From: Pleurodeles waltl
Taxonomy: Eukaryota; Chordata; Amphibia; Caudata; Salamandridae
Assembly: GCF_031143425.1 (NCBI RefSeq)
Contig: NC_090451.1
Coordinates: forward strand, 660,390,575 to 660,454,574
Direction: 5' to 3'
DNA length: 64,000 nt
This document shows positions 52,901-64,000 of the stretch, piece by piece. Both the position numbers and the translations under genes were made by a program. Position 1 is the stretch's first letter; every line of letters begins with the position of its first letter. The notes below the pieces were generated by a model, which worked only from the letters and a program-made list of their open reading frames with translations, was not told the DNA's origin and made no database searches.

Positions 52901-54631
52901 TGTTCTACATTATTTTACCTTTCTGAATTTTTGGGACACAGGTCACAGAAAAGCATATTCCAGGCTTCCATTGTGTCAGTATTTGCAGTCGTATCTATAT
53001 CGTTCTCTTGAAGAATAGTTAAATAGCTAAATACCCACCTGTAACAAGGGCTTTCACCATCTCTGCCACTGCCCAATAGAAGTAATTTTCTGAATGGTTC
53101 AAATCTGGGAAATGGAAAACAAGGAGGTGGGGCATTGGGAGCTGCATTTGAAAAGTCCAGTGCGTTGGAAGGCATCTGTCTTTAGAAACAAAAGGACAAA
53201 CCTTGTCCATCTATTGCATTTGCCAGAAGAACACGGAATGAGACAAATAAACATTTACAAATTGATTCAGAGATATCAAATTTGGTTTGCGAGATTTTCT
53301 CCTACTTTTGCATGGAGCCATTCAAGGTAATAACGCACCACAAGTCACTAATCGCGTTGTTGCTAGGGTTTGTCCATTACAATTACTCGATTTATAAAAT
53401 GGGCACTTTACACATACAGGAACACCCTCTGAGTTTGTGCTACCGATCGGGAGAGGTAATAACCCTGCTGACTACCAGTCAAGACACCTAAAGCCACAAA
53501 GGAACGCAAGGAGGATAATAGGGAGGGACTTGTAAGGTCAGTATTGAAAAAGAGCATGCCCAAAGGCCCAAATGATTAAAAACATTAGAGGCTACGAAAA
53601 TATGTGAATTTTTACACTTGCCCATAACAGCCTTTAGGTGTAACAAATTGACATTATTTCTAAGAGAGGCAACAACGCCAAGATTCCCTATGACCAAGAT
53701 GTATTGAGAATCAGTCATGAACTGTGCATTCCTGGTGGTGGTTTAGTATAAAGGGATGACAGAATTGTGATACAGACCTAACTAATTAGGAAAACAACTA
53801 ATCTATCACGTGCAAGCCATAAAGGAATTGAAAAGACCAAGACTGTTTAAAGATCTGGTGTCCCTTTCTTAACAATGGTGGAGGAGTGTCACCCCCCTGG
53901 TTAACAGCCAGCAAATGAAAAATAAAATGATAGCTTCCTATCTTTTTATTTTTTTTATCTGCAGGCTCAGCCAGCATTAGAGGGAGAGGCGGGGCTGGGC
54001 CACTGGGAGGCGGGAGAGGGAGTGGAGTTCAGTAAGTGCACATGCATGTTTGGCCGGCAGTCTGAGGCCAACCACACACATGCGCACATAGGTTTAAGCA
54101 ACCCAACTGTGTTGAACAGCAGGGCTGGAGAAACTGTAGTCCCCATGGCTGTGTCTGAACAGCAGGCTAAACCGCTCAGACCAAACCTGATGCTGCTTTC
54201 AAGCTAGGTTTAGAATGAGAAAAGTGTCAGAATTGCTGGGGAGCCTGTGCTGGTGTCCCAGTGAATGCTGGGACACCACCAGGAGCAGAGGAGCAAGGCA
54301 GCAGGAGGTGACGGTGGCAGGAACAGCGGTGTGTTTTTTTAAATTGTTTCCCCTATCCCTGTAATCCCCCGCCTCCCCACTTGACATTTGCAGCAGCCGC
54401 TGCTGACAAAATACAGTATCTCTGCCAAGGACCCAAAAATGCAAAATGTCCATCGCCAGTCCTCACCAAAGGGAAAGGTTGGATCACCTGGACAAAACTG
54501 AGTACCGGCTCTTGCACAACCATTGAAGGGTGGACGCTGTTGGTACTTTTTAATAGCTAGTACTAAGTGTTTCTAGCTGGACCACTCGCACAGATTATTT
54601 GAAAAAATAATCCAGAAGTTGAAGAAAATAC
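52901..54631. other. Unassigned non-coding sequence
   Basis: 53040-53510 resembles ordinary unique or old repeat DNA. 53985-54025 is a short G-rich stretch. There is no gene. Confidence 0.4.
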
Positions 54632-55400
54632 TTGCTACCAAAGGAAGATCAGAGGAGATCAAAACAGGCAATGGAACTCGAAATGTTACTGCCTTTCAAA
54701 ATTGACTACAAAAGCCAAAAATCAAATACTGATACATCTCTTGTAGATGGCCTAAGCCATATCGATGGACAGTGTTTGTTGCGGGCAGAAACCATGTACT
54801 CTGAGTGGGCGTATAGAAACATTCCCCCGTTCCATCACCAAATGTGCACAGCACCTATGCTGTTTAGTGGGACAGGAGCACACACATTAATTACTGTGCC
54901 AGATTGGACACTGACCGATCCTAAAGAAACTGAGTGTCTTTGAAGAATATAGAATGACTAATATTTATAACCATGAGAAAGGCTGATTCAAAGAAGAGAG
55001 TGTCCTAGTACCTTCAACAGGGAGGCTGTGGACACCTTGAGAGTAGCCCATGGAAAGTGGTGTAAGAAAAGAAATTTAGGCTCACCTCTGAGAAAAGAAA
55101 TGAGCAACTCACATTAAATGTGCCCAAATTCAAGCAGCCATTGAGCACCGAATCACCTTTCATAAGAATGTCGCTCACTTATCTGACAGGCATATCATGA
55201 CCCAGGATGACCTACCAGGAGATCTTAAATTGCCAGAAGGCACCCAGCCATGGGCCCTCCTCAGTGTGACTGTAAACCACCTAAAAACAGTAGAATCCTG
55301 ACATGTGAGTTTATAGTGGATACAACCAGTGACCAGTGCCATGTCCCCCTCGAAGAATTAGGAATTGCAGATTTCAAGAAACTGCTGACTTAAGTATGTT
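54632..55400 (+). pseudogene. Unrecognised ORF plus possible retropepsin remnant
   Basis: A 103-codon ATG frame (54632-54943) has even amino-acid composition but no domain I know (segments include LVDGLSHIDGQCLLRAETMY and EWAYRNIPPFHH). About 370 bp further on, a different frame near 55305-55395 reads CEFIVDTTSDQCHVPLEELG, which resembles the active-site region of retroviral-type aspartic proteases with D-T-G changed to D-T-T. Together they may be a decayed LTR-retroelement gag-protease region. Weak: the match is short and no RT or zinc knuckle is visible. Confidence 0.25.
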
Positions 55401-55929
55401 TGCTATGTTATTATTTTGAAAGGGATGCTTTGGCACCATGCACCTGGCACTTACCTGTGCTCTAAGAGACAGCATTTGAACCGACTAACTGATATGCACA
55501 AACACGCACTGCATGGCTCAGCATGTAATGCATCAAAAAAGGCTTCATCTACACAGGGGCTGCACTTCGAAGCAGCCATCTTCTGGGTCAAGTTCTAATG
55601 TACTTCTGTGGGAAGGGTTAGCACCTGTACTGCCTCCCTGTTTTTACTGGCATTAGCAAGAGCATCTATGGCCCTCTGAGACTTCTGGGAAGCATTAGGG
55701 ATTGGCATTGTCTTTTCTCCTCACAAACACAGGACACAGTGACTCTTGTTTGTGATTATCACCGAAGACTGCTTTAGCTCACTCACTCCCCTGTGGTAAA
55801 CGTAGTCCAGCAGTCAGTTCTCACTGTCAGAGAACAGGGGTTTATACTTAGATACCACATACCACAGTAAGAATGGCTTCCACTTCCTGCACCTTATACA
55901 TAGCACTGAAGGCAACTTACTATGGAACT

Positions 55930-56710
55930 TAAGTGCTCTCACCTTCTGGGATTACTTCTGTTCCAGACACAGACAATCAAGGATTACAAAGTACCTTTTA
56001 GCGAGAGAAAGGTATGGCACATGTCTGGTAGCCCAAGATGGCTCATTAGCCTTGAATTAGGGCTTGGCATTTTTGAGAAAACATCCATTAAAGTCCCGCA
56101 AATGGGGGGTGTGGCCACCACCCAAGGAAAATGGCCACCTAATCGGAGAGCTTTGCCCCTAAAATGGCCGACACAAGGACTCCACGTGGATCTTTACTCT
56201 ACTCTCCCAGCGTCACTACTAACATCCTACCCCTAGAGGTGAACACTTTGTGGCACTACTCTACAACACTCCATAAGGTTAGGAACCTATAATATACAAA
56301 ACTAACTTATCAACCAGAGCAAATATGGCACGGGCCCTCCCATTGTATGCTTGACCCTAAACTGGCCACCTCAATTTCATACAGCTCTCTTTAAAGAATG
56401 CTCCAGAATCTTCCTACTTCTAAATGACACATAGCGGGATCTTACATTTCTCCACCTCAATAGCAACCCAAATTGCGGACAGGAGGGGGCTGAGAATAAT
56501 CCCTTACTCTCCAAAGTGCTGTACCTTGCTATTCAACCATCTGCATTGCCACACCACAGAACATGATATAAGTGTTTCTAACCCAGGAAGAATACAGACT
56601 TCTGCACCTCACCCCACCTCCCAACAACACCTCTGTCAAACATCTCAACGACTACCGAAATCCCACTAGGTGCACCCAACACAAAGTATACAGTAAAGTC
56701 TGCTCTCAAA
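55930..56710 (+). promoter_or_regulatory. Putative L1 5' leader with YY1-like sites
   Basis: CAAGATGGCTC (~56035), GAAAATGGCCACC (~56129) and TAAAATGGCCGAC (~56160) resemble the YY1 motif AAATGGC found at the start of mammalian L1 promoters. CAAAATGGCAGAC also overlaps the ORF1 ATG at 56711. Functional use here is inference. Confidence 0.35.
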
Positions 56711-57600
56711 ATGGCAGACTCCAAACTGCACGACCCCAAAAAAAGGGGGCGGGGGGGAGGTCTGCATGACACCAAACCAGCACAAAAGAGAGGCAAGCAG
56801 GACACCCCTGCCCAAGACTCCCCTATAAAATCTAAATCTGAGAACCCATCAACTCTAGACCTACTTATGCAGAAACTCAACATGGTTGCTCAATCGACAA
56901 AATCCACCACAGAAGCTGTACAGAGTGACCTTGCAGCTTTGAAACAAGAAATGATGAAATGATACAACTGGGTGGCAGAATCTCTGAAATACAATCATGG
57001 ATAAATCTCCTGGAAGGCCACAATCACAACTCTTCGAAAACGTTAACAACCACCATTGCAAGGCTGGCTCGACTGGAAAGGTAAATCACAAACTCCAAGA
57101 CAGAAATAGAAGGGGTAACATTTTCGGACTTCCTTAAAGTAGCTAAAAAATCAAGCTCCTTCCTGTGCATCCTTCATTGAAAAATGGATTCCCCAAGTAC
57201 TAAATTTAAACTTAGATAATGGCTTTGAACTAATCAGAGCATACAGAGTGCACACACATAAGCCCGCAAACAGTGAAGCTCCAAGAGCCCTCATTTTCAG
57301 ACCCCTCGGCTACTCACATACTGAAGCCATCCTCACAGATAAAGAAAATACAGAGGATTAAGTTGCAGGACGCCTCCATTGGGATCTTTCAAGATTACTC
57401 TAAACACACTGTCAAGAAACAAAAGGCATTCCTGAAAGATCTGTCAATACAATTTTTGTTTATTGGATCTGCACGAATAAAAACAACTTACAAATGGCAA
57501 AACCATCATTTTTGAAGACCCAAAGGAACTGGACTCCTACGTTGTGAGAATGCAAGACCTGACAATATCTTCTTTAAAACTCAGAAAGAATGGCTAATAC
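56711..57600 (+). pseudogene. L1 ORF1p-like protein, broken
   Basis: The ATG at 56711 opens 83 codons: a Lys/Gly-rich basic N-terminus (KKRGRGGG, PAQKRGKQ), then the start of a coiled coil (LLMQKLNMVAQSTKSTTEAV). A TGA at 56960-56962 stops it. The coiled coil goes on in another frame (MIQLGGRISEIQSWINLLEG). RRM-like sequence follows, with FIEKWIPQVLNLNLDNG, RAYRVHTHKP and ALIFRPLGYSHTEAIL-DKE. The C-terminal domain is visible as FQDYSKHTVKKQKAFLKDLS and KTTYKWQNHHFEDPKELDSY. Blocks are in the correct L1 ORF1p order, but at least three shifts or stops separate them. Confidence 0.7.
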
Positions 57601-58558
57601 TTAGCCCAAATCCTTCCTACTAACTTTCACTAACCTTCTACTCATTTAGTAACATACGATAATCACGGCTGCCCACAAATGGCCTAAACAAAACACAATT
57701 CATGTTCTTCCCATAATGTTGCAGAACTCTGATCTACCCATGGGATTGACACACAGGCATACAAACTCATTCTTCCATAATAACTATAGCAGGCTGAAAC
57801 ATTTCTTTGAGTTGCTTCCACTTCTTCAAACCGTGAGAGAGAATAAAGTGGTCATCAACCTACAAAACCTTAAATAAAACTAACTGGCTCCTACTAGTAA
57901 CCTAATAAACCTAACAACCTACTATTAACCCTAACCAATGGTAAGATTTCTCTTCTCTTTTTAATGACTGGTACTCTATCTCTATAACAACCTTTAACCT
58001 GCTCTGGTTACAGCGGATGTTCTATAACTGCCTTCAACCCAATGACAGATTTATTGCAATGTTTCATCTTCTCACTTTCAACATAATTTAGATTTATCAA
58101 ATCTCATATTGACATTAGTTTTGATACTAGCCCCACATTGATAATGTCATACACAACTAGTGCCATCCAATGGGTACTTAGCTGTTGTCCATTTATCGAA
58201 AACTGCTTTTTTAACCCACAGGTGGGACAGTACAAAAATCACTAACGTTTGCCTGCACTACCTGCAAAATAATATGTTGAGAATATGCTGGCACTATGTG
58301 AACATTATGCTGGTACTAGGTAAACACTGTACTGATAACTTTGTTGGTGCTGCGTGGACACTATGTTGATATCATGTTAACACTATGACGACAGTGGATA
58401 ATTTACTGAAAGCTGTACTCCATAATTATGAAATACATCAGGTACCATTTTTCACAACCCTAACTGTTGACATAAAAACTTAACTCATCAGAAATAATAA
58501 CACGTGTCACCAACACCCATCGCACAAACCCACCTCACTCTCTACCAATATTACACTT

Positions 58559-58589
<31 letters not shown>

Positions 58590-59138
58590 CTACTATACCT
58601 GCAAATACATTAATATAAACAACAGAATACACATTATTATCCACTCCCACTAAATGGCAACTAACTCGCTAGACACCACTATGGAAATGCCAAGCACTCC
58701 AGCCACCAAACAATATAGGTAAACATACCATACTTAGACACTGCCGTGACTCCTTAGACATACCCCATTCTACACAGCACTTCAAGACTCCATTCTGGAC
58801 ATAGGCTTGACCACTGGTGGCCTCCACGCCTCTCCTCAGTTAGATTTTATCAGATACCTCTACATGGTATCTAGATTCTCATTACAAATATTTAATCAAT
58901 TACTCTACTATTATTTTCTTCTCCATTTTCTTTTTACCTTTCATATCTTTCCTCCTGTGCTACTCTACGATCTCCTTTCCCTCCCCCCTACCCATTTCCC
59001 CTTCTTCTCTCACCCATTCCATTTCCCCTCACTCATGCCATCCCATCAAACCCCCCCCCCCCCACACCCACCTCACTGGCAATCAATAACTGGCATTTAG
59101 CTGGTTACATCGACAAGAAGACTCAACTCCCACTAAAA
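57601..59138 (+). other. Long L1 inter-ORF segment
   Basis: About 1.5 kb of AT-rich sequence without coding signal lies between the ORF1 C-terminal domain and the ORF2 start. It includes a TA/CA microsatellite at 58558-58589, a pyrimidine-rich stretch 58900-59060 and a C13 run near 59050. L1 inter-ORF gaps are normally short, so part of it may be inserted DNA. Confidence 0.5.
58558..58589. repeat. (TA)n(CA)n microsatellite
   Basis: A short TA run is followed by ~9 CA units. Confidence 0.9.
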
Positions 59139-62100
59139 TGCCAAATATAAAAATACTATCCTTTGATGTCAAGTGTCTAAATCACCCGGCCAAATGACAG
59201 AAAATCTTAGACTATACGCACACAACCTTACGGGAGTCCTCATTGTCCTTCAGGAAACCAAGGTAACCATGAAACATGGGTTAGTGACTTACCATGCGCC
59301 CCGGCCACGATCAAAAAAAATAAAATAAAAATAGACTGATCACCCTTATCTCAAGCCTCTGGCCTCACTATCCTGTACTCAGAAGCAGACACCAAAGGCA
59401 GATGGCTTCTTACTAAATTACAGATGGACAACACAAATTATAGTCATGAACATCTATGCCCCTACTGACGACAACCCTACCTTTTGGATTAATCTCAATA
59501 ACAAATCTTCAACTTTACCTCCCCACTGCAGATTGATTCTAGGAGGAAATTTCAATTTACCCTGGGACGCCACCGTTGACAGGAATTCTGCATGTCAATT
59601 TAAACCCCCAAAATCCCATTAAAAAAATGATAAACATGTGCAGTTCTCTTAAACAAAGACATATGGAGACTATTCAATACCACAGGGAAAGATTACTTGT
59701 TTTTCTTCCATCCGCACAATACATTCTCTTGCATCAATTTTATCTTAATTGATGCAACTCACATTCCAGCTACCTCTTCTCCAACCATTGAACCAATCCT
59801 AGTCTCAGACCATGCCTGTATTTCATTACTCTATGGTATCGTTTGCAATACATCAGGAACAAAAACATGGAGAATGAACGATCTCCTCAAGGAGGAACCC
59901 TCCTAAAAAAAAATTAAAATAATAAAAGATCAATAAATACATAGCATTCAATAGGTCTTCTTGTCGAAATGCACAAATTATCTGGGATGCCCTGAAATAC
60001 ACTATCTGTATCTATGGGCATATGATTAAACTTATGTCAAAGAAAAACAAACTAAACATCAAAACCTTAAACCAACTAAAACTAAAAATATAAGCATTAG
60101 AGAAAGATCTCAAATGAACCAAAGACAAAACTCAATTAAACAAATCTAATTAAAGTCGACTATGAATACAACAAGATTCTGAGTACAAAGCCCACCTAAT
60201 AGTCCAAAATACAAAGGCATCATTTTCTGTGGACATAATAAAGCTGGCAAAATACTTGCATCTTATTTAAAACAAACCCCTCAGAAGACAATAATAACCG
60301 CTATAACCAACAAACATAGTCACATCAACAAGGACTTCCTAAATACCTTTGAAAAATATTACCATAACCTCCACTCCAAAAGTAATAAAACATCTTATGA
60401 CGTACGCTTAAATTTCCTCAACAAAATGAATCTAACTAAGCTAGATGAAACAACAAAAGAATCACTAGAACAACCAATTTCTTGCAAAGAAATCAAACGC
60501 AATCAAAACAATGAAAGCCAGGAAGGCTCCGGGCCCAGACAGCTTCCCTGCATCATTTTATCAAACTTGGGGTACCTCCATATGCACCCCCTTATAAGAC
60601 TTATTTGCCCACTTCTCCTCCACTGGCTCAGGTGAGGACTCACTGCAGAGGCAACCATAGTTGATATACCCAAAGAAGGGAATGACCCATCCAATCCCAA
60701 GAACTACTGACCCATATCCCGCATAAACACAGACTGCAAAATATATACAAAGATCCTAGCCCTCAGAATAGATCCACTTCTCAAAAACATAATACATCCC
60801 TCTCAGTCAGGATTTATCAAAGGGAGATTCAGCACGGATAATATCAGACTTTTTAGCCATGTAATCGAAGTAGGCAACTCCTGTATCAACCACCCTGTGC
60901 AATAGCATGAGATGCAGTGAAGGCCTTTGATAAGATATCGTGGACCTTCCTCCAAGCCTCACTCGCCTCTTTCAACTTTGACCCTGCTCTCTGAAAAATG
61001 ATTCTGGCTCTTTACAAAGAACCGTAAGCTACAATAAACATCAATGGACAGTTGTCTAATCCTTTTATCTCCTACAAGGAACCAGACAAGGATGCCCTCT
61101 CTCCCCACTACTATTTCTACTAATGCTAAAACCCCTACTTACATTGATCCATTTATCCCCGGTGTCCCTTTCTAATCAGGCCCACACAAACTAGCCGCCT
61201 ACTCAGATGACTTTCGCTATTTTATCACCCACGCAGACTCAAACTTGATGCACATCAAGTGCATAACCACCACCGACAACTACTCTAAGATGCCAGGCTA
61301 CTGCCTCAACAAGGAAAAAACAGAGGTTCTTCCTCTCAATATGTACTGCAACAGCTCACATATCAGCCCGTATGGACTCAAATTGGCCCCAGATAAGATA
61401 AAATACCTGGGGATATGGTTCAACCATAACAAAGACTCCATCTATCTCAATGAGAAAGACGCTAGATAACATCAAAGAAAGCTTAGACAAATGGTCAACC
61501 AGGTTCATTACTTGGTGGGGTAGAACAGAATCTATCAAAATTATGATTACCCCCCTTATTAACTTTTTAATCAGCATGTCCCCCATATACCGCTCAGATA
61601 TCTTTTTAACTAAAATAAACATGTTACTTACTGAATTCCTCTGCAAGTCTAAAAAGCCCAGAATTGCCCTAAAGAATATGAGGCTTCCTAAAAAAACTTG
61701 GCGGCCTAAATTTACCTGACTGCCAGAGATACCAAATGCCTTCCTAGCGAAACAGGGGAGCCACTGGCTCCTAACTACCACCAATCCCTTGCCGCCATGG
61801 CTCGCTATTGAAAATGCCTTCGCTAAACCCTTGTCCCTCACTTCGTTCTTAACCGTCAAAAAAATTACAACACACCACTCTATAAACATTCTATCCAGCA
61901 CAGCATAGGCACTCTGAAAAATGTACAACAAACTACCCAACAAAATTAAACACTCACGTCCAGCCTCACAACGGCACAATGAAAACGTAAAACTAGAAGG
62001 GAGAACATTGTATATAGCGAAATGGGCAGAACAAGATGTTCTCCTGGGGAGAGCGATTGGCACCCCCTAAGAACCCATACTGTTCTCTCAAATTAAAGAC

Positions 62101-62870
62101 AAATTTGACCTAAAAGACCTAGACTTTTACCATTTCCTTAAAATAAATCACTTATAGCCAAACAACCTTCCAACCCCCGACCTACCCAACACACTAGAAA
62201 CATTTACCAAAGGCAGTCACCCAAAATCCATCTGTACTCCCTCCTATCCCAAACAAAAACCTCACTAAATAAACCAACCCAAGACAAGTGGGAAAATCTA
62301 CTGTCAGTCTCCAACAACATTCCAAAGGTCTCACCCGACTGGCCATCTACATGGAGTAACCTCACTTCCAACATAATAACTCCATCATTAGCACAAAGCA
62401 GATACTACATTGCCAATATCGCCCTCTGGACTCCAGCCAAACAGTTTAAACTAGGCCTGTGATATATTCTGGAGCTGTGAGAAGGAAACAGGAGACTTAA
62501 AACACATGCTAATGAAATGCTCCTCCACCGAAAAGGTCTGTCAGGACATCAGCAATACAATATCTCAAATACTTACAAAATGGACACCTACTTTGGCCTC
62601 TATTACACTGGGCATCCTGCCCACTGACATTAAACAGGCATTTTAAAACAGAGGACAGTCTGCTAGTGGACATTCTAGTCACAACAGGCCTTAAAGGTAT
62701 CCTCAATTAATGGAAAAACTCCTCCAAACTATCTCCCCAAAAATGGTGGGAATGGGTCCAATTCACCAGAACTGCCTGTAACTCACTAAAAGTATACTTG
62801 AAGACCACACCAATGAAGAATGGTAAACTCTGGCACAAGCTAGAAAACTTTATTTCTCACTTGTCTGTGT
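59139..62870 (+). pseudogene. L1 ORF2p: endonuclease, RT, C-terminal region; broken
   Basis: MPNIKILSFDVKCLNHPAK opens the endonuclease, followed by VLIVLQETKVTMK (catalytic Glu kept, after a shift), then LILGGNFNLPWDATVDRNS (Asn in place of the Asp of GDFN) and ILVSDHACISLLY (SDH motif kept, ~59800). RT landmarks are KAPGPDSFPASFYQTWG (~60525), SQSGFIKGR (~60800), GTRQGCPLSPLLFLLMLKPL (~61075), AYSDDF (61199-61212, YADD-type box with both Asp) and KYLGIWFNHNKDS (~61400). After RT come WSTRFITWWGRTESIKIMIT and NFLISMSPIYRSDIFLTKIN, then degraded sequence to ~62870 (PKKWWEWVQFT). Very many stops and shifts; not functional. Confidence 0.75.
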
Positions 62871-63296
62871 AACCATGATCATCTGATCACTCGATCATTC
62901 AGGCTTTTACTCAGTCATTCTCCCACCCCCTCCCTCCTCTCCCCACTCACTTGCATCCTCATTTCCCTCCCATCCCCCTTCCCCGTGTACTCCCTACTTT
63001 TCACCCATCACCTTGTTCTTCTCTAGTTTCCGCTCTTTTACTCTGTCTTATTCATATACAACTGAGGTACCTTAATCGTTCACCACAACATCCAAAACCA
63101 CTCCGTCACAATACATACACTGATTAACCTCACCATTGCAAACAAATATACTTATCTCTACCCTCTACTTTTATAAATGTGGACCGACTCCTTATACTAT
63201 ATCCTAAATTACTGTTCACACTTGATTTGATTGTACCATACAATGTATTGTTTCTTTTCATTCATGTTAATCAAATTTACTATTGTATAAACTCTC

Positions 63297-63326
63297 AATA
63301 AAACACTCGTCATTAAAAAAAAAAAA
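63297..63326 (+). terminator. L1 polyadenylation signal and A12 tail
   Basis: AATAAA at 63297-63302 is followed 12 nt later by A12 (63315-63326), and unrelated sequence starts at CAGTCCC. This defines the 3' end of the sense L1. Confidence 0.8.
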
Positions 63327-63702
<376 letters not shown>

Positions 63703-63710
63703 TTTTTTTT

Positions 63711-64000
63711 GTCATTACATTTGTGTTCACCACACCATTGGTACACCACAGACACTTAATGTATAAGTTCTGATGAATAGGTAGAAGTAAATAGAAGACC
63801 GTATATATGTAATCAATAACCACCCAGAGTAGCAATACATATGATGGCACCACAACAAATAAACTTGCGTTGTGAAATACAGAGAAACCAGGATTTATTT
63901 TGAGAGCACCCAAAGACACAAGGACATACTTTAAAGAGAAGTACAGATGAACCCTCAGGCCTTCTTACCTGTTTATAAGGAAGCCCAACCAGGTTTGTTG
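63711..64000. other. Unassigned right edge of window
   Basis: No recognised feature. Confidence 0.4.

Larger units (their letters stand above)
55930..63326 (+). mobile_element. L1-type LINE, sense, degenerate, with poly-A end
   Basis: A 5' leader with ATGGC motifs, ORF1 (56711-~57600), an unusually long inter-ORF stretch, ORF2 (59139-~62870) and a 3' UTR ending in AATAAA (63297-63302) and A12 (63315-63326) appear in order. Stops are frequent in ORF2. The 5' limit is estimated from the start of ATGGC-rich sequence. I could not find a target-site duplication flanking the tail. Confidence 0.75.

Overview
This is a gene-poor, repeat-saturated stretch of a large vertebrate genome. The DIRS-type tyrosine-recombinase retrotransposons, decayed L1/L2 LINEs, a Ngaro-like element and Penelope-like fragments, together with long diverged satellites, fit a giant amphibian genome. 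A urodele (newt-like, for example Pleurodeles) is my inference from general familiarity with these repeats, not from a search. I see no host protein-coding gene, rRNA, tRNA gene or CRISPR. Almost every recognisable reading frame belongs to a transposable element, and nearly all are broken.

Layout. 1-2.3 kb: end of a dispersed repeat, then a ~350-390 bp palindrome-bearing tandem array with long G/C tracts. 2.3-2.72 kb: a chain of about nine consecutive hairpins. 2.9-3.1 kb: a DIRS right terminus without its element. 3.1-8.2 kb: a Ngaro-like tyrosine-recombinase retroelement that keeps Gag, recombinase and an SGNH-hydrolase remnant but has lost RT and RNase H; a Penelope-like fragment with a hammerhead-ribozyme-like motif interrupts its hydrolase. 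8.2-13 kb: mostly unassigned sequence. 13.0-26.05 kb: a ~95 bp minisatellite in three blocks. Between blocks 2 and 3 lies a ~2 kb non-coding repeat, which is itself interrupted by a nearly complete DIRS element (18076-23997).

27.1-30.06 kb: about seven diverged copies of a ~430 bp satellite. 30.3-35.1 kb: a second, more decayed DIRS element of a different family, without its left end. 35.4-36.3 kb: antisense L2/CR1-like LINE piece. 36.9-37.4 kb: second Penelope-like fragment. 37-45.9 kb: mostly unassigned, with hairpins, a palindrome-rich repeat, a 27-bp minisatellite and one stretch (41.82-42.18 kb) that looks like a conserved developmental enhancer. 45.9-52.9 kb: antisense L1. 52.9-55.9 kb: unassigned, with a possible retropepsin remnant. 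55.9-63.33 kb: sense L1 ending in AATAAA plus A12. 63.6-63.7 kb: a 94-nt GT microsatellite.

How the parts work together. The complete DIRS copy shows the whole family architecture: inverted terminal repeats, Gag, overlapping RT/RNase H/Dam-like and tyrosine-recombinase frames, and an internal complementary region that joins copies of both outer ends. Its RT and recombinase frames retain all catalytic residues I can check, but gag has two in-frame TAG codons and the gag-pol junction is frameshifted. The nesting (minisatellite, then 2 kb repeat, then DIRS) gives a relative order of insertion. The signals most worth a second look are the hairpin chain, the palindrome shared by the DIRS joint regions, the candidate conserved enhancer, the RT-less Ngaro derivative, and the Asp-to-Asn change shared by two L1 endonucleases.
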